A stretch of 64,000 nt of DNA from an uncultured Olsenella sp. (GCA_949291295.1 CASEVE010000007.1:22112-86111), one strand, 5' to 3'; positions 6,792-15,813 are shown, counted from the first letter of the stretch. Notes: generated by a model not told the origin, from the sequence alone. Program-made: numbers and translations.

Positions 6792-8354
6792 ATGGCCGAC
6801 ACCATGCGTGGCGTGTACACCAACCTGACCGAGATCCGCCGCAACGTCTTTTCCAACGTGGCCAAGATCGCCTATGACATGAAAGACGATGACGAGAAGA
6901 CCACGCGCAAGAAGATTCGTGACCTGCCGTACCAGATCATTCCCGGCGACGTTGCCACCTACCGCGAGTCGGTCTTTCTGGAGCGTGCCATCGTGGAGCA
7001 GCGCATCCGCCTGGCTATGGGCCTGCCGCTGCAGGGCGTTGACAAGCGCGAGAGCCTGACCGACGGCCTCGCCGACGCCGCCGTCCCCGAGACCTACTAT
7101 GAGCCGCCCCTGATCAACGTCATCAAGTTTGCCTGCAACGCCTGCGATGACAACGTCTACCGCGTGACCAACGCCTGCCAGAGCTGCCTGGCGCACCCCT
7201 GCCGCGAGATCTGCCCCAAGGGCGCCATCTCCTTCCGTCACAAGAAGGCCTACATCGACCAGGAGAAGTGCATCCACTGCGGCATGTGCTTCAACGCCTG
7301 CCCCTACCACGCGATCCAGCACCACGTGCGCCCCTGCGCGGACGCCTGCGGCATGCACGCCATCGGCTCCGACGAGCACGGCCGCGCCCAGATCAACTAC
7401 GAGAAGTGCGTCTCCTGCGGCCAGTGCCTCATCAACTGCCCGTTTGGCGCCATTGCCGACAAGAGCCAGATCTTCCAGGTCATCCAGGCCATCAACCGCG
7501 GCGACGAGGTCATCGCCGAGGTCGCGCCGGCCTTCGTGGGCCAGTTCGGTGGCAAGGGCAACGTGGACAAGCTGCGCCAGGCGTTCTCGATGCTCGGCTT
7601 CTCCGGCATGGAGGAGGTCGCCGTGGGCGCCGACCTCTGCACCGTCCAGGAGGCGGAGGACTTCATGGAGGAGGTCCCCGAGAAGATCCCGTTCATGGGC
7701 ACCTCCTGCTGCCCGGCGTGGTCGGTCATGGCAAAGACCGAGTTTCCCGAGCACGCCGAGTGCATCTCGATGGCCCTCACGCCCATGACGCTCACCGCGC
7801 GCCTGCTGCGCCAGCAGCACCCCAGCGCCAAGATCGTCTTCGTGGGGCCGTGCTCGGCCAAGAAGCTCGAGGCCATGCGCAAGTCCGTGCGCTCCGAGGT
7901 TGACTTCGTCCTCACCTTTGAGGAGATGGCGGGCATGATGAAGGGCGCCGGCATCGACGAGTACACCAAGCTCGAGGGCGAGGGCAGCTCGGACTTTGAG
8001 GTCGCCTCCGCGGACGGACGCGGATTTGCCGTGGCGGGCGGCGTTGCCAACGCGGTGGTCAACGCGATCAAGGTGATTGACCCCGAGCGCGAGGTCAACG
8101 TCGTCAACGCCGAGGGCCTCGAGAACTGCCGCAAGATGATGAAGGACGCCGTCAAGGGCAAGTACCCCGGTTACCTGCTCGAGGGCATGGCCTGCCCGGG
8201 CGGCTGCGTCGCCGGCGCCGGTACGCTGCAGGCGATCAACAAGACCGCCGCGGCCGTCAAGCGCTACGCCAAGAAGTCCCCGCACACCAACGCCACCGAG
8301 AACGTCTTCCGCGACAAGATCCCCTCGCTCGAGCGCGCCGAGGACGGCAAGTAG
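6792..8354 (+). CDS. Monomeric [FeFe]-hydrogenase with ferredoxin-like domain
   Basis: 520 residues. The N-terminal third holds cysteine motifs for several 4Fe-4S clusters (CNACDDNVY, CLAHPCREICPKG, CIHCGMCFNACP, CVSCGQCLINCP). The C-terminal domain has H-cluster motifs L1 TSCCPAW (from residue 304), L2 GPCSAKKLE (Cys354) and L3 MACPGGCVAGAG (Cys468, Cys472). It would couple reduced ferredoxin to H2 in the cytoplasm. In L2 the usual Met before Pro-Cys is Gly, a trait I associate with group B enzymes rather than the CpI type. The start ATG 6792 has GAGGGG five bases upstream; ATG 6777 is the alternative. No HydEFG maturase is in the window. Confidence 0.9.
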   Translation: MADTMRGVYTNLTEIRRNVFSNVAKIAYDMKDDDEKTTRKKIRDLPYQIIPGDVATYRESVFLERAIVEQRIRLAMGLPLQGVDKRESLTDGLADAAVPETYYEPPLINVIKFACNACDDNVYRVTNACQSCLAHPCREICPKGAISFRHKKAYIDQEKCIHCGMCFNACPYHAIQHHVRPCADACGMHAIGSDEHGRAQINYEKCVSCGQCLINCPFGAIADKSQIFQVIQAINRGDEVIAEVAPAFVGQFGGKGNVDKLRQAFSMLGFSGMEEVAVGADLCTVQEAEDFMEEVPEKIPFMGTSCCPAWSVMAKTEFPEHAECISMALTPMTLTARLLRQQHPSAKIVFVGPCSAKKLEAMRKSVRSEVDFVLTFEEMAGMMKGAGIDEYTKLEGEGSSDFEVASADGRGFAVAGGVANAVVNAIKVIDPEREVNVVNAEGLENCRKMMKDAVKGKYPGYLLEGMACPGGCVAGAGTLQAINKTAAAVKRYAKKSPHTNATENVFRDKIPSLERAEDGK

Positions 8355-8401
8355 GCCAAAAGGGGGGCAGCTCCCCTCGCTACCCTTTCATCCCATTTGG
8401 T

Positions 8402-8430
8402 GGGGCAGGCGCCCGGAAGGCGTCTGTCCC
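8402..8430 (+). terminator. Hairpin after the hydrogenase gene
   Basis: GGGGCAGGCGCC and GGCGTCTGTCCC pair at 10 of 12 positions around CGGAA. It lies 48 bases after the hydrogenase stop and just ahead of the next gene. It lacks a T-run, so it may be a stability hairpin instead of a terminator. Confidence 0.4.
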
Positions 8431-8456
8431 ACTTCCATCAACCGAGAAGGAAGCAC

Positions 8457-9512
8457 ATGCTCAAGGTAGACCGCGCGATCCTGCACGTCTTTGACTTCGA
8501 CTCCGGTTCGACGTACCTCTCGGAGCGCCCGCTCGACCTCACCGTACGGGCAACGCGCTCCTATGTCCAGCGCCACCTGCGCAAGATCTCTTCCAACGCC
8601 GAGAGCCGCCACGGCGAGTTCTCCCCGGACTCCGGCTTTGCCGCGGAGCTGCAGCGCTACCTGGCCGGCGACCGCGAGTTCGTGGAGTTCTCCTGCGAGA
8701 TCGCGCAGTGGTTCTGGGAGGAGCTCCGCCGCGCGGAGGACCTCGAGCAGTGCGACCTTCTTGTGGCGGACTTCTCTGACACCGACGCGGGCGCCGTCGA
8801 CGGTGCCTCAACGGACGCCGAGGTCGAGGCCGCCTTTGACGGCCCGGCGGGCAAGCGCTTCTTTGCGGTGGTGCTGCTTCCGCGCAAGCAGGCGTTTGTC
8901 CACGAGGTCGCCGGTGACGCCAACGACATCTCCCGCGTTGACGCAACGCTTCCCAACCCGTCCCAGAAGGTGGCGAGCTACGTCCTCGTGGACGCGGAGA
9001 CGGGCGCCATCGACTTTCATGACAAGGAGCGCTCCGTGGGCGGCTCGAGCGTGATGGTGATTCCGGAGCGCTTTCTCCAGTGCACGAGCAGGGCGTCGAG
9101 CCATGAGGTCATCGATGAGGTGAACGTCATCGTTCGCGACGTTGCCGAGGAGTTTGGCCTCGAGCCTGCCGTCGAGGTCTCGCGCGCCAAGGCGCTCGTG
9201 GCGAGAACCGCCGACGTCGAGGAGTCCTTCTCGCCTGCGGAGGTGGGAAAGGCCATCTTCACCGAGCGACCGGAGGTGGCGGAGCGCTACGAGGAGCGCG
9301 TGCGCGAGGCGTCGCTTCCCGAGGAGGCGCCCGTGCGTCGCGGGGTGGCAAACCGCCTCACGAAGAGCCACAAGATCCGCACGGACACCGGGGTCGAGAT
9401 CACCTTCCCATCCGAGCTTGCCGAGAAGCCCGGCTACCTCGACTTCTCCACCGACGCGGAAGGCCGCATCACGATTACCGTGGGAAACGTCGCTAAGATC
9501 GAGAACCGCTGA
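8457..9512 (+). CDS. Nucleoid-associated protein (NdpA/YejK-like, 37-kDa family)
   Basis: 351 residues. N-terminal MLKVDRAILHVFDF, the central VASYVLVDAETGAIDFHDKE and the C-terminal GVEITFPSELAEKPGYLDF match the bacterial 37-kDa nucleoid-associated protein family, whose E. coli member YejK binds the nucleoid and topoisomerases. It is acidic for a DNA-associated protein, as in that family. The start ATG 8457 has a GAGAAGGAAG site. It stands alone between a hairpin and its own short 3' gap. The family match is from overall pattern and not from catalytic residues. Confidence 0.7.
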   Translation: MLKVDRAILHVFDFDSGSTYLSERPLDLTVRATRSYVQRHLRKISSNAESRHGEFSPDSGFAAELQRYLAGDREFVEFSCEIAQWFWEELRRAEDLEQCDLLVADFSDTDAGAVDGASTDAEVEAAFDGPAGKRFFAVVLLPRKQAFVHEVAGDANDISRVDATLPNPSQKVASYVLVDAETGAIDFHDKERSVGGSSVMVIPERFLQCTSRASSHEVIDEVNVIVRDVAEEFGLEPAVEVSRAKALVARTADVEESFSPAEVGKAIFTERPEVAERYEERVREASLPEEAPVRRGVANRLTKSHKIRTDTGVEITFPSELAEKPGYLDFSTDAEGRITITVGNVAKIENR

Positions 9513-9602
9513 GGCTCTCGTGTTCATCTCGTGACCTTCGCGATTTACTACTAAAATGTGAGGACGTGTCATTTGCACCCCATCCGTACCCGAGGAGACG
9601 TC

Positions 9603-10922
9603 ATGTCCCTGAAGCACGTTCCTACCGACACACCGTGCCTCCCGTCGCGCAGCGTGACGCGTCGCGATGCGCTGAGGCTCTTTATCGGCGCCGGCATCTG
9701 CGCCACCATCTATCCCGCCGTTGCCCTGGCGGAGACCACCCAGGAGAAGCTCGACGCCGCCCAGCTCGACTACGACGAGGCCCAGGCGGAGCTCGAGGCC
9801 ATCGGAGCCCAGGTCGAGGAGGCGGCGTCCGCACTCGGCCAGACCCAGGGCCAGGTGCTCGACCTCTCCCAGCAGATTGGCACCAAGGCGGAGGAGATCG
9901 ACGCCAAGCAGGCAGAGATCGACACCAAGCAGGGCGAGATCGACACCAAGCAGGGCGAGATCGAGTCCAAGCAGGAGGAGATCGAGCAGAAGCAGGCCGT
10001 TCTCGGTGAGCGCATGAGCTCCGCCTACAAGGCCGGCTCCTCCTCCACGCTCGACCTCCTGCTGTCTTCGGCGACCATCGAGGAGCTTACGAGCAACATC
10101 TACTACCTCGACAAGGTCAGCGAGTCCGACCGCGACATGATTGACGAGGTCAAGACCCTCAAGGCCGAGCTCGAGCAGCAGAAGGCCGATCTTGAGGTCG
10201 AGAAGGCGGACCTTGAGGTCCAGAAGGCCGATCTTGAGACCCAGAAGGTTGGGCTCGAGGACGAGCGCGCGGACCTTGAGGTTCTCCAGGCCCAGCAGCA
10301 GGAGCAGCTCGCCGAGGTGCGCGCCCGTCAGGCCGAGTCCGAGGCGCTCGTGAGCAACCTCTCCGACGAGGTGCAGGAGCTTCTCGCCCAGCGTGACGCC
10401 GAGCTTCTCGCCGCCCAGCAGGCCGCCGAGGAGGCGCGTCGCCAGCGCGAGCTCGAGGAGCAGCGCCAGCAGCTCCAGCAGAACCACCAGACCAACTCCG
10501 GCAGCTCCTCCTGGACCGGCGGCAATACCGAAATCCTGGGAACCGGCCCGCTCGCCTCGGTGGTGAGCGCCTCCTACTCCACGCCGTCTCCGGGCTCGGG
10601 CCTGTGCGCCGCGTGGGTCTCCACCGTCTTCCAGCGCGCCGGCGTGGGCACCTTCTACGGCAACGCCGACGACATGTACTACCAGTGGTGTGGCTACTCG
10701 GTCTCTCAGATCAAGCCCGGCATGATCGTTGCCACCTCCTCGGTGCCCTATAGCGCCGCGGCTCTCATCTACGGACACGTGGGAATCTACGTTGGCAACA
10801 ACACCGTGCGCCACAACCAGAGCGGTGTCGTCAAGACCGACTCCCTGGACAGCTGGGTGAGCATGTACAGCGTCACCGTTCCGGTCCGTTGCGGCTGGCT
10901 CGGCGGGGTCGCGCTCTCCTAG
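9603..10922 (+). CDS. Secreted coiled-coil protein with CHAP/NlpC-like C-terminal domain
   Basis: 439 residues. A Tat-like signal (SVTRRDALRLFIGAG followed by an ALA cleavage region) precedes coiled coil from about residue 45 to 290, built on heptads. At DNA level these are 21-bp tandem units near 9895-9990 (IDTKQGE type) and 10180-10250 (KADLEVE type). The C-terminal 130 residues contain GLCAAWVSTVF, YGHVGIYVGNN and RHNQSG, giving a plausible Cys/His/Asn triad. The layout resembles PcsB-type peptidoglycan hydrolases activated by FtsX during division. A GAGGAG site precedes ATG 9603. The substrate is inferred. Confidence 0.75.
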   Translation: MSLKHVPTDTPCLPSRSVTRRDALRLFIGAGICATIYPAVALAETTQEKLDAAQLDYDEAQAELEAIGAQVEEAASALGQTQGQVLDLSQQIGTKAEEIDAKQAEIDTKQGEIDTKQGEIESKQEEIEQKQAVLGERMSSAYKAGSSSTLDLLLSSATIEELTSNIYYLDKVSESDRDMIDEVKTLKAELEQQKADLEVEKADLEVQKADLETQKVGLEDERADLEVLQAQQQEQLAEVRARQAESEALVSNLSDEVQELLAQRDAELLAAQQAAEEARRQRELEEQRQQLQQNHQTNSGSSSWTGGNTEILGTGPLASVVSASYSTPSPGSGLCAAWVSTVFQRAGVGTFYGNADDMYYQWCGYSVSQIKPGMIVATSSVPYSAAALIYGHVGIYVGNNTVRHNQSGVVKTDSLDSWVSMYSVTVPVRCGWLGGVALS

Positions 10923-10940
10923 GGATTCTCGACAGACGAG

Positions 10941-10995
10941 ACGGGGCGCTTTGACGGGTGGTGAGTCTGCCCGTCAAAGCGCCCCGTTCCTTTTT
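10941..10995 (+). terminator. Rho-independent terminator after the cell-wall hydrolase gene
   Basis: Perfect 18-bp arms (10941-10958 and 10970-10987, starting ACGGGGCGCTTTGACGGG) around an 11-base loop, followed by TCCTTTTT. It is among the clearest terminators in the window. Confidence 0.9.
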
Positions 10996-10998
10996 CGC

Positions 10999-11039
10999 TT
11001 TACTGTCTTGTCACCTGTAAAGTTTACTGTCATACTGTC
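10999..11039 (+). promoter_or_regulatory. Candidate NiaR operator region upstream of nadA
   Basis: TTTACTGTC occurs at 10999-11007 and again at 11023-11031, and TACTGTC a third time at 11033-11039. The segment 10999-11021 has TTTAC and GTAAA ends, a partial palindrome. It lies 28 to 68 bases before the nadA start, and the operon carries its own niaR, so an autoregulatory operator is expected here. Binding is inferred from position and symmetry only. Confidence 0.5.
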
Positions 11040-11066
11040 GTGGTTTGCTGGGGAAGGGGAGCGAGC

Positions 11067-11996
11067 ATGCTTACAGAAGAGCTTCGCAGTGAGGTCGCAC
11101 GCCTCAAGTCCGAGCGCGATGCCGTTGTGCTGGCGCACTACTACGTCAATCCCGAAGTCCAGGAGCTCGCAGACCACGTTGGGGACTCCTTTGCCCTTGC
11201 CAAGCTGGCAACCACGCTGCCGGCATCCACGCTCGTGTTTGCCGGCGTGAGCTTCATGGCCGAGAGCGCCAAGCTCCTCTCGCCCAACAAGACGGTTCTC
11301 ATGCCAGATCCCGCTGCCGACTGCCCGATGGCGCACATGGTGCTTCGCAAGACCGTGGACGCCGCACGGGAGCGCTATGGTGACGACCTTGCGGTTGCCT
11401 GCTACGTCAACTCCACGGCGGAGGCCAAGTCGTGGTCGGACGTCTGCGTGACGTCATCCAACGCGGTCAAGATCGTGCGCGCGCTTCCCCAGGCCAACGT
11501 ACTCTTTGTCCCCGACCGTCACCTCGGTCGGTATGTGGCGAGTCAGGTGCCCGAGAAAAACGTCATCTTGAATGACGGGTACTGTCCCATCCATCAGGAC
11601 ATCTCTGCCAATGAGGTCCGGGCGCTCAAGGCCGCACACCCGGACGCGCCTGTGCTTGCGCACCCCGAGTGCGGCCCCGAGGCGATGGCGCTCGCGGACT
11701 TTGCGGGTTCGACCTCGCAGATCATCGAGGCGGCGGTTTGCGGGGCGGCGCTTGACTACATCGTTCTCACCGTGGACGGGGTCCGCGGCGAGCTTGAGCG
11801 TCAGACGGCCGGAACTGGCAAGCGCTTTCACTTTCCGGCAACGCGTCCCGTCTGTCCCGACATGGACCGCATTACCGTTGAGCGGCTCGTTTCGTGCCTT
11901 CGCGATGGCAGCGGGGAGGTTGGCCTGCCCCCGGCAGACGTTGCCGAGGGGGCCCGCGCCGCGCTCGCCCGCATGCTCGAGCTGGGGGCCCGCTGA
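11067..11996 (+). CDS. nadA: Quinolinate synthase NadA
   Basis: 309 residues. This 4Fe-4S enzyme condenses iminoaspartate with dihydroxyacetone phosphate to quinolinate, the second step of de novo NAD synthesis. Landmarks are VVLAHYYVNPEVQELAD, the central CYVNSTAEAKSWSDVCVTSSNA, VLAHPECGPE and TRPVCPDMDR, which supply the cluster cysteines. Start ATG 11067 has a GAAGGGGAG site. The stop overlaps the nadB start by one base (TGATG), so NadA and NadB, which hand over an unstable intermediate, are made together. Confidence 0.96.
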   Translation: MLTEELRSEVARLKSERDAVVLAHYYVNPEVQELADHVGDSFALAKLATTLPASTLVFAGVSFMAESAKLLSPNKTVLMPDPAADCPMAHMVLRKTVDAARERYGDDLAVACYVNSTAEAKSWSDVCVTSSNAVKIVRALPQANVLFVPDRHLGRYVASQVPEKNVILNDGYCPIHQDISANEVRALKAAHPDAPVLAHPECGPEAMALADFAGSTSQIIEAAVCGAALDYIVLTVDGVRGELERQTAGTGKRFHFPATRPVCPDMDRITVERLVSCLRDGSGEVGLPPADVAEGARAALARMLELGAR

Positions 11997-13339
11997 TGCC
12001 CCCGCGTCAGGTGGCTGGAGACGGCGTCTGCGCCGCGGGAGCGTTCGACACGGTGATCGACTGCGACGTGGTGGTTGTCGGCTGCGGCGTGGCCGGCCTC
12101 TATTGTGCGCTCAACCTGCCATCCGCGCTCTCGGTGGTTCTGCTCTCCAAGGAGTCCGTGGACCACTGTGACTCCATGCTCGCCCAAGGCGGCATCTGCG
12201 TCCTGCACGATCCGGGCGACTATGAGTCCTTCTTCGAGGACACCCTGCGCGCCGGCCACTACGAGAACCGCCTGGAGAGCGTGGACCTCATGATCCGCGC
12301 GAGCCGTCCCATCATAGATGACCTCATCAAGCGTGGCGTGCGCTTCGCGCGCAGGCCAGACGGCGAGCTGGATTACACGCGCGAGGGCGCGCACTCTCGC
12401 CCGCGCATCCTCTATCACGAGGACGTCACGGGGGAGGAGATCACCACGCACCTGCTGGCGTGCGTGCGCGAGCTGCCCCATGCCCGCATTCTCGAGCACA
12501 CCTGCATGACCGACATCCTCGAGGGCTTTGAGGGAAGCGGCCGACGCGTGTGCCGTGGCGTCGTGGCCACGGGGCCAGCTGGCGAGAAGATCGAGATTCG
12601 CGCGGATGCCACGGTCTTTGCCACCGGTGGGGTGGGTGGCCTCTACTCGCGCTCCACGAACTTCTCGTGTCTTACCGGGGACGGATGCCGCATTGCCGCC
12701 GAGCACGGCGTTCTTCTCGAGCACATGGACTACGTGCAGGTTCACCCCACCTCGCTTTGGAGCGAGAAGCCCGGGCGCGCCTTTCTCATCTCTGAGTCTG
12801 CGCGCGGGGAGGGCGCGGTTCTGCTGAACGACGACGGAGAGCGCTTCACCGACGAGCTGCAGCCGCGCGACGTGGTCTCTGCTGCCATCTTTGCCGAGAT
12901 GCGCCGGACGGGAGCGGAGCACGTGTGGCTCTCCTTTGAGCGCGTGCCCCGCGAGGTCATTGAGGGTCACTTCACGCACATCCTGGAGCGCTGCCTCGAG
13001 GAGGGCTACGATATTCGGGAGCAGCCGATTCCCGTGGTTCCCGCGCAGCACTACTTCATGGGCGGCATCCACGTGGACTCTGATTCCGAGACCACGCTGC
13101 CGCACCTCTTTGCCTGTGGGGAGACCTGCTGCAACGGCGTGCACGGCAAGAACAGGCTGGCCTCCAACAGCCTTCTTGAGTCGCTTGTCTTCGCGCAGCG
13201 GGCGGCCGACAAGATCATGCGGGACCGCTTTGCCGAAGACACTGCCGCCCAGCTGGCCTCTGCCGCCAAGGCGCGCTCCCGCTTTGTGGCGGGCTCGCGC
13301 GACGTGACCGACGTGGCGCTGCTCACCGGCGCCGTGTAA
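11996..13339 (+). CDS. nadB: L-aspartate oxidase NadB
   Basis: 447 residues. This flavoprotein oxidises aspartate to iminoaspartate for NadA; in anaerobes fumarate can replace oxygen as acceptor. The FAD dinucleotide fold is at residues 20-50 (VVVVGCGVAGLYCAL). Active-site landmarks are HSRPRILYHEDVTG, DYVQVHPTSLW and GVHGKNRLASNSLLE. It is shorter than the roughly 530-residue enterobacterial enzyme because the C-terminal helical domain is reduced, which is common in anaerobic Gram-positives. The start is fixed by the one-base overlap with nadA. A TGACA palindrome separates it from nadC. Confidence 0.95.
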   Translation: MPPRQVAGDGVCAAGAFDTVIDCDVVVVGCGVAGLYCALNLPSALSVVLLSKESVDHCDSMLAQGGICVLHDPGDYESFFEDTLRAGHYENRLESVDLMIRASRPIIDDLIKRGVRFARRPDGELDYTREGAHSRPRILYHEDVTGEEITTHLLACVRELPHARILEHTCMTDILEGFEGSGRRVCRGVVATGPAGEKIEIRADATVFATGGVGGLYSRSTNFSCLTGDGCRIAAEHGVLLEHMDYVQVHPTSLWSEKPGRAFLISESARGEGAVLLNDDGERFTDELQPRDVVSAAIFAEMRRTGAEHVWLSFERVPREVIEGHFTHILERCLEEGYDIREQPIPVVPAQHYFMGGIHVDSDSETTLPHLFACGETCCNGVHGKNRLASNSLLESLVFAQRAADKIMRDRFAEDTAAQLASAAKARSRFVAGSRDVTDVALLTGAV

Positions 13340-13340
13340 C

Positions 13341-13377
13341 GATGATGACAAACTACCCTGTCACTTTTGTCATCATC
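13341..13377. repeat. Short palindromic repeat of the ATGATGACA family, inside the nad operon
   Basis: Arms GATGATGACAAA (13341-13352) and TTTGTCATCATC (13366-13377) are perfect complements around a 13-base centre containing ACCCTGTCAC. The sequence aligns base for base along most of its length with one arm of the 17565-17675 palindrome, so they are related. It sits between nadB and nadC and could modulate expression of the downstream genes. Confidence 0.7.
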
Positions 13378-13391
13378 CGAGAGGAGAGAGC

Positions 13392-14246
13392 ATGACCGAT
13401 CCGATGATTCAGATGCAGATGGACGACCACATTCGAGCCGCGCTGCGCGAGGACATGCCCTTCGGGGACGTCTCCACAACGGCGGTCATGCCCGACGCCC
13501 GACCGGGCCGCGTTCACCTCATTGCCAAGGCACACGGCGTTGTTGCGGGTCTCTCGGTCTTCTCGCGCGTCTTTGAGCTGCTCGATCCCGCCGCGCGCAT
13601 CACGGCCAGCGTGGTTGACGGCGAGGAGGTTGAGCCCGGAGAGCATCTTGCCACCGTGGAGGCGGACGTCCGGGTGCTTCTTGAGGGGGAGCGCACCGCC
13701 CTCAACTACCTTCAGCGCATGAGCGGCATCGCAACGTATACCGCCCATGTGACGGCGGCGCTTGCCGGCACGTCGACCCGTCTTGTGTGCACCAGGAAGA
13801 CCACGCCGGGAATGCGCCTCTTCGAGCGTGAGGCGGTGCGCCTGGGCGGTGCCTCCATGCATCGCTTTGGCCTCTCGGATGGCGTGCTCCTCAAGGACAA
13901 CCACATCGACGCCGCAGGAGGCGTGGCCCATGCGATAGAGTGCGCCCGTCGAGCCGCCCCCTTTGTCGACAAGATCGAGGTTGAGTGCGAGAGTCTCGAC
14001 ATGGTACGGGAGGCGCTCGAGGCTGGGGCGGACATCATCATGCTTGACAACATGTCCCATGACGACATGGCCGCAGCCGTTGCGCTCGTCGACGGGCGCG
14101 CCCTGACCGAGGCCTCGGGCAACGTGGATGCCGCCAACGCCTCCACGTATGCGGACCTGGGCGTCGACTTCGTCTCGTGCGGCGCACTCACGCACTCCGC
14201 GCCGATCCTCGACCTCTCCCTCAAGCACCTGGAGGTCCTGGGGTGA
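13392..14246 (+). CDS. nadC: Nicotinate-nucleotide pyrophosphorylase NadC
   Basis: 284 residues. It converts quinolinate and PRPP to nicotinate mononucleotide, completing the de novo branch. Recognisable blocks are LREDMPFGDVST, GERTALNYLQRMSGIAT, CTRKTTPGMRLFEREAV, GGASMHRFGLSDGVLLKDNH, EVECESLDMVREAL and LTEASGNVDAAN, covering the PRPP and quinolinate sites. Start ATG 13392 follows GAGAGGAGAG. Its stop overlaps the GTG start of niaR as GTGA. Confidence 0.96.
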   Translation: MTDPMIQMQMDDHIRAALREDMPFGDVSTTAVMPDARPGRVHLIAKAHGVVAGLSVFSRVFELLDPAARITASVVDGEEVEPGEHLATVEADVRVLLEGERTALNYLQRMSGIATYTAHVTAALAGTSTRLVCTRKTTPGMRLFEREAVRLGGASMHRFGLSDGVLLKDNHIDAAGGVAHAIECARRAAPFVDKIEVECESLDMVREALEAGADIIMLDNMSHDDMAAAVALVDGRALTEASGNVDAANASTYADLGVDFVSCGALTHSAPILDLSLKHLEVLG

Positions 14247-14797
14247 GCGCGGGCTCGGGGGACGCGCGTCGCAAGAGCATCCTCAAGGTCCTGAGCGGTG
14301 CCGATGGGCCCGTCTCAGGGTCTTCACTGGCAGAGAGCTGTGGCGTGAGCCGGCAGGTGGTCGTGACGGACGTCGCGCTCCTGCGAAGCCAAGGGGCGCG
14401 CATCGTCTCGACAAACCGGGGGTACGTGCTTCTTGCCGATAAGTCCCCCTTGCGGCCGACGCGCCTCTTCAAGTGCCGTCACACCGCAAAGCAGACCGCA
14501 GACGAGCTCACCTGCATGGTTGACCTGGGTGCCTGTGTTGAGGACGTCTTTGTGAACCACCGCGTCTACGGTGTGGTGTCCTCTGAGCTGGGCATCTTCA
14601 GTCGTCGCGACGTGGAGCGCTTCATGGGCGAGCTTGCCTCGGGCGTGTCCGCGCCGCTTCTGGAGGTCACGAGTGGGTACCACTTCCATCATGTGAGCGC
14701 TCCGAGCGAAGAGGTCCTCGACGAGGTCGAGCGGGCCCTCGCTGAGCGCGGATACCTCGCCGAGCTCACCGAGTACGAGGCCGCCTCCTTTCAATGA
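14243..14797 (+). CDS. niaR: Niacin-responsive transcriptional repressor NiaR
   Basis: 184 residues: a winged helix-turn-helix at about residues 8-65 (LAESCGVSRQVVVTDVALLRSQG) and a C-terminal 3H domain with conserved histidines (CRHTAK, VNHRVYG, GYHFHH). This is the NiaR/YrxA layout, which represses NAD synthesis and niacin uptake when niacin is present. The start is GTG 14243 with GGAGG eight bases upstream, overlapping the nadC stop by four bases. Being last in nadABC it should autoregulate through sites before nadA. Confidence 0.92.
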   Translation: MSAGSGDARRKSILKVLSGADGPVSGSSLAESCGVSRQVVVTDVALLRSQGARIVSTNRGYVLLADKSPLRPTRLFKCRHTAKQTADELTCMVDLGACVEDVFVNHRVYGVVSSELGIFSRRDVERFMGELASGVSAPLLEVTSGYHFHHVSAPSEEVLDEVERALAERGYLAELTEYEAASFQ

Positions 14798-14847
14798 CGC
14801 GGCGCGGGCGGTCCGCCTCCTTCGGTCGTGCGCTCCTGACGTTTGGG

Positions 14848-14853
14848 TATACT
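14848..14853 (+). promoter_or_regulatory. Likely -10 element TATACT
   Basis: TATACT lies 30 bases before the start of the next membrane protein, in an AT-richer patch after niaR. No clear -35 is visible. Confidence 0.35.
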
Positions 14854-14883
14854 CCTTTCGATTGGCTGAGAAGGGAGAAACGC

Positions 14884-15813
14884 ATGCGGGACCTTGAGCC
14901 GTCCGTTCCGCGCACCCCTGCGCAGGCGGTGCTGCGCATCGTCTCCATCCTCATGGGAATCATGGGTGCGCTCGTTCTTGTCGGCGGTTTGCTCGTGCTT
15001 GTGCCGGGAGTGGTCGGGGGCTCTGATTTTTGGGCGTCCGTGACCTTTGGCATCATGATTCTTGTGGTGGCGGGCCTGCTCATCCTCACGGCCGTCCTTG
15101 GCATTGCCGCCTCCAACAACTCCGCGCGCGTTGGGCCCTACCGGTTCCTGTGCTACCTCGTTGGCCTTGGCGTGCTCGTGGCAATTGTCTGGGGCTGGGG
15201 GATGGGGACGTTCATCCTGTTCAATCCCATCGTGCTCACCACAACGATCGTCTACGTGCTCGTGTGCTCGCGCCTTGCGGACAAGGTCAAGGAGGAGCAT
15301 GACAACGGCGTGCGCGGCGAGACGTTTTTGAGGTCGCGCCACCAGCGCGTGCTGCACGTGCTCTCGGAGATCATCATCTTGAAGGGCGTGTTTACCATCG
15401 TGGTTGCCGTGGTGGTTGCCGCCGGTCTTGCCGTGTATGGCGAGGGTGAGCGCGCCCTCATCTCCGGTATCCCCGTGACCGTGAGCGGAACGCTCTTTGC
15501 TCTGCTGCTGGTTGCGGGCATCTCCTCGGCGTTGAGCATGCTTGCGGGCTGCCTTGGCGTGCGCGGCTCCAACAGGCCCGATAAGATCGTGCCCTTCCTG
15601 GTGATCGCGGCACTTGCCTGCGCGTTCGATGCCTGTCAGGCCGTGGCGATGTTTGTCGAGCGGGGGCTTCACGGCATCACGTTTGACCTCGTCCTCGACC
15701 TCTTCTTCATGGGCACCTGCCTCTACCTCGCCGTTCGCGTGCTGCGCCAGCCCTCCCCGGAGGAGCTTATGACAGAGGCCGTGGGGGCGGCGACGGTTGC
15801 CGCCGAGGAGTAG
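14884..15813 (+). CDS. Polytopic membrane protein of unknown function
   Basis: 309 residues with about eight hydrophobic segments (from IVSILMGIMGALVLVGG near residue 20 to LVLDLFFMGTCLYLAV near 280), a basic loop around residue 140-155 (RLADKVKEEHDN) and an acidic C-terminus. No transport or enzyme motif is recognised. ATG 14884 is preceded by GGGAGAAA, and a TATACT lies just upstream. It is a single-gene unit followed by repeat DNA. A general small-molecule sensor or transporter role cannot be excluded. Confidence 0.7.
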   Translation: MRDLEPSVPRTPAQAVLRIVSILMGIMGALVLVGGLLVLVPGVVGGSDFWASVTFGIMILVVAGLLILTAVLGIAASNNSARVGPYRFLCYLVGLGVLVAIVWGWGMGTFILFNPIVLTTTIVYVLVCSRLADKVKEEHDNGVRGETFLRSRHQRVLHVLSEIIILKGVFTIVVAVVVAAGLAVYGEGERALISGIPVTVSGTLFALLLVAGISSALSMLAGCLGVRGSNRPDKIVPFLVIAALACAFDACQAVAMFVERGLHGITFDLVLDLFFMGTCLYLAVRVLRQPSPEELMTEAVGAATVAAEE

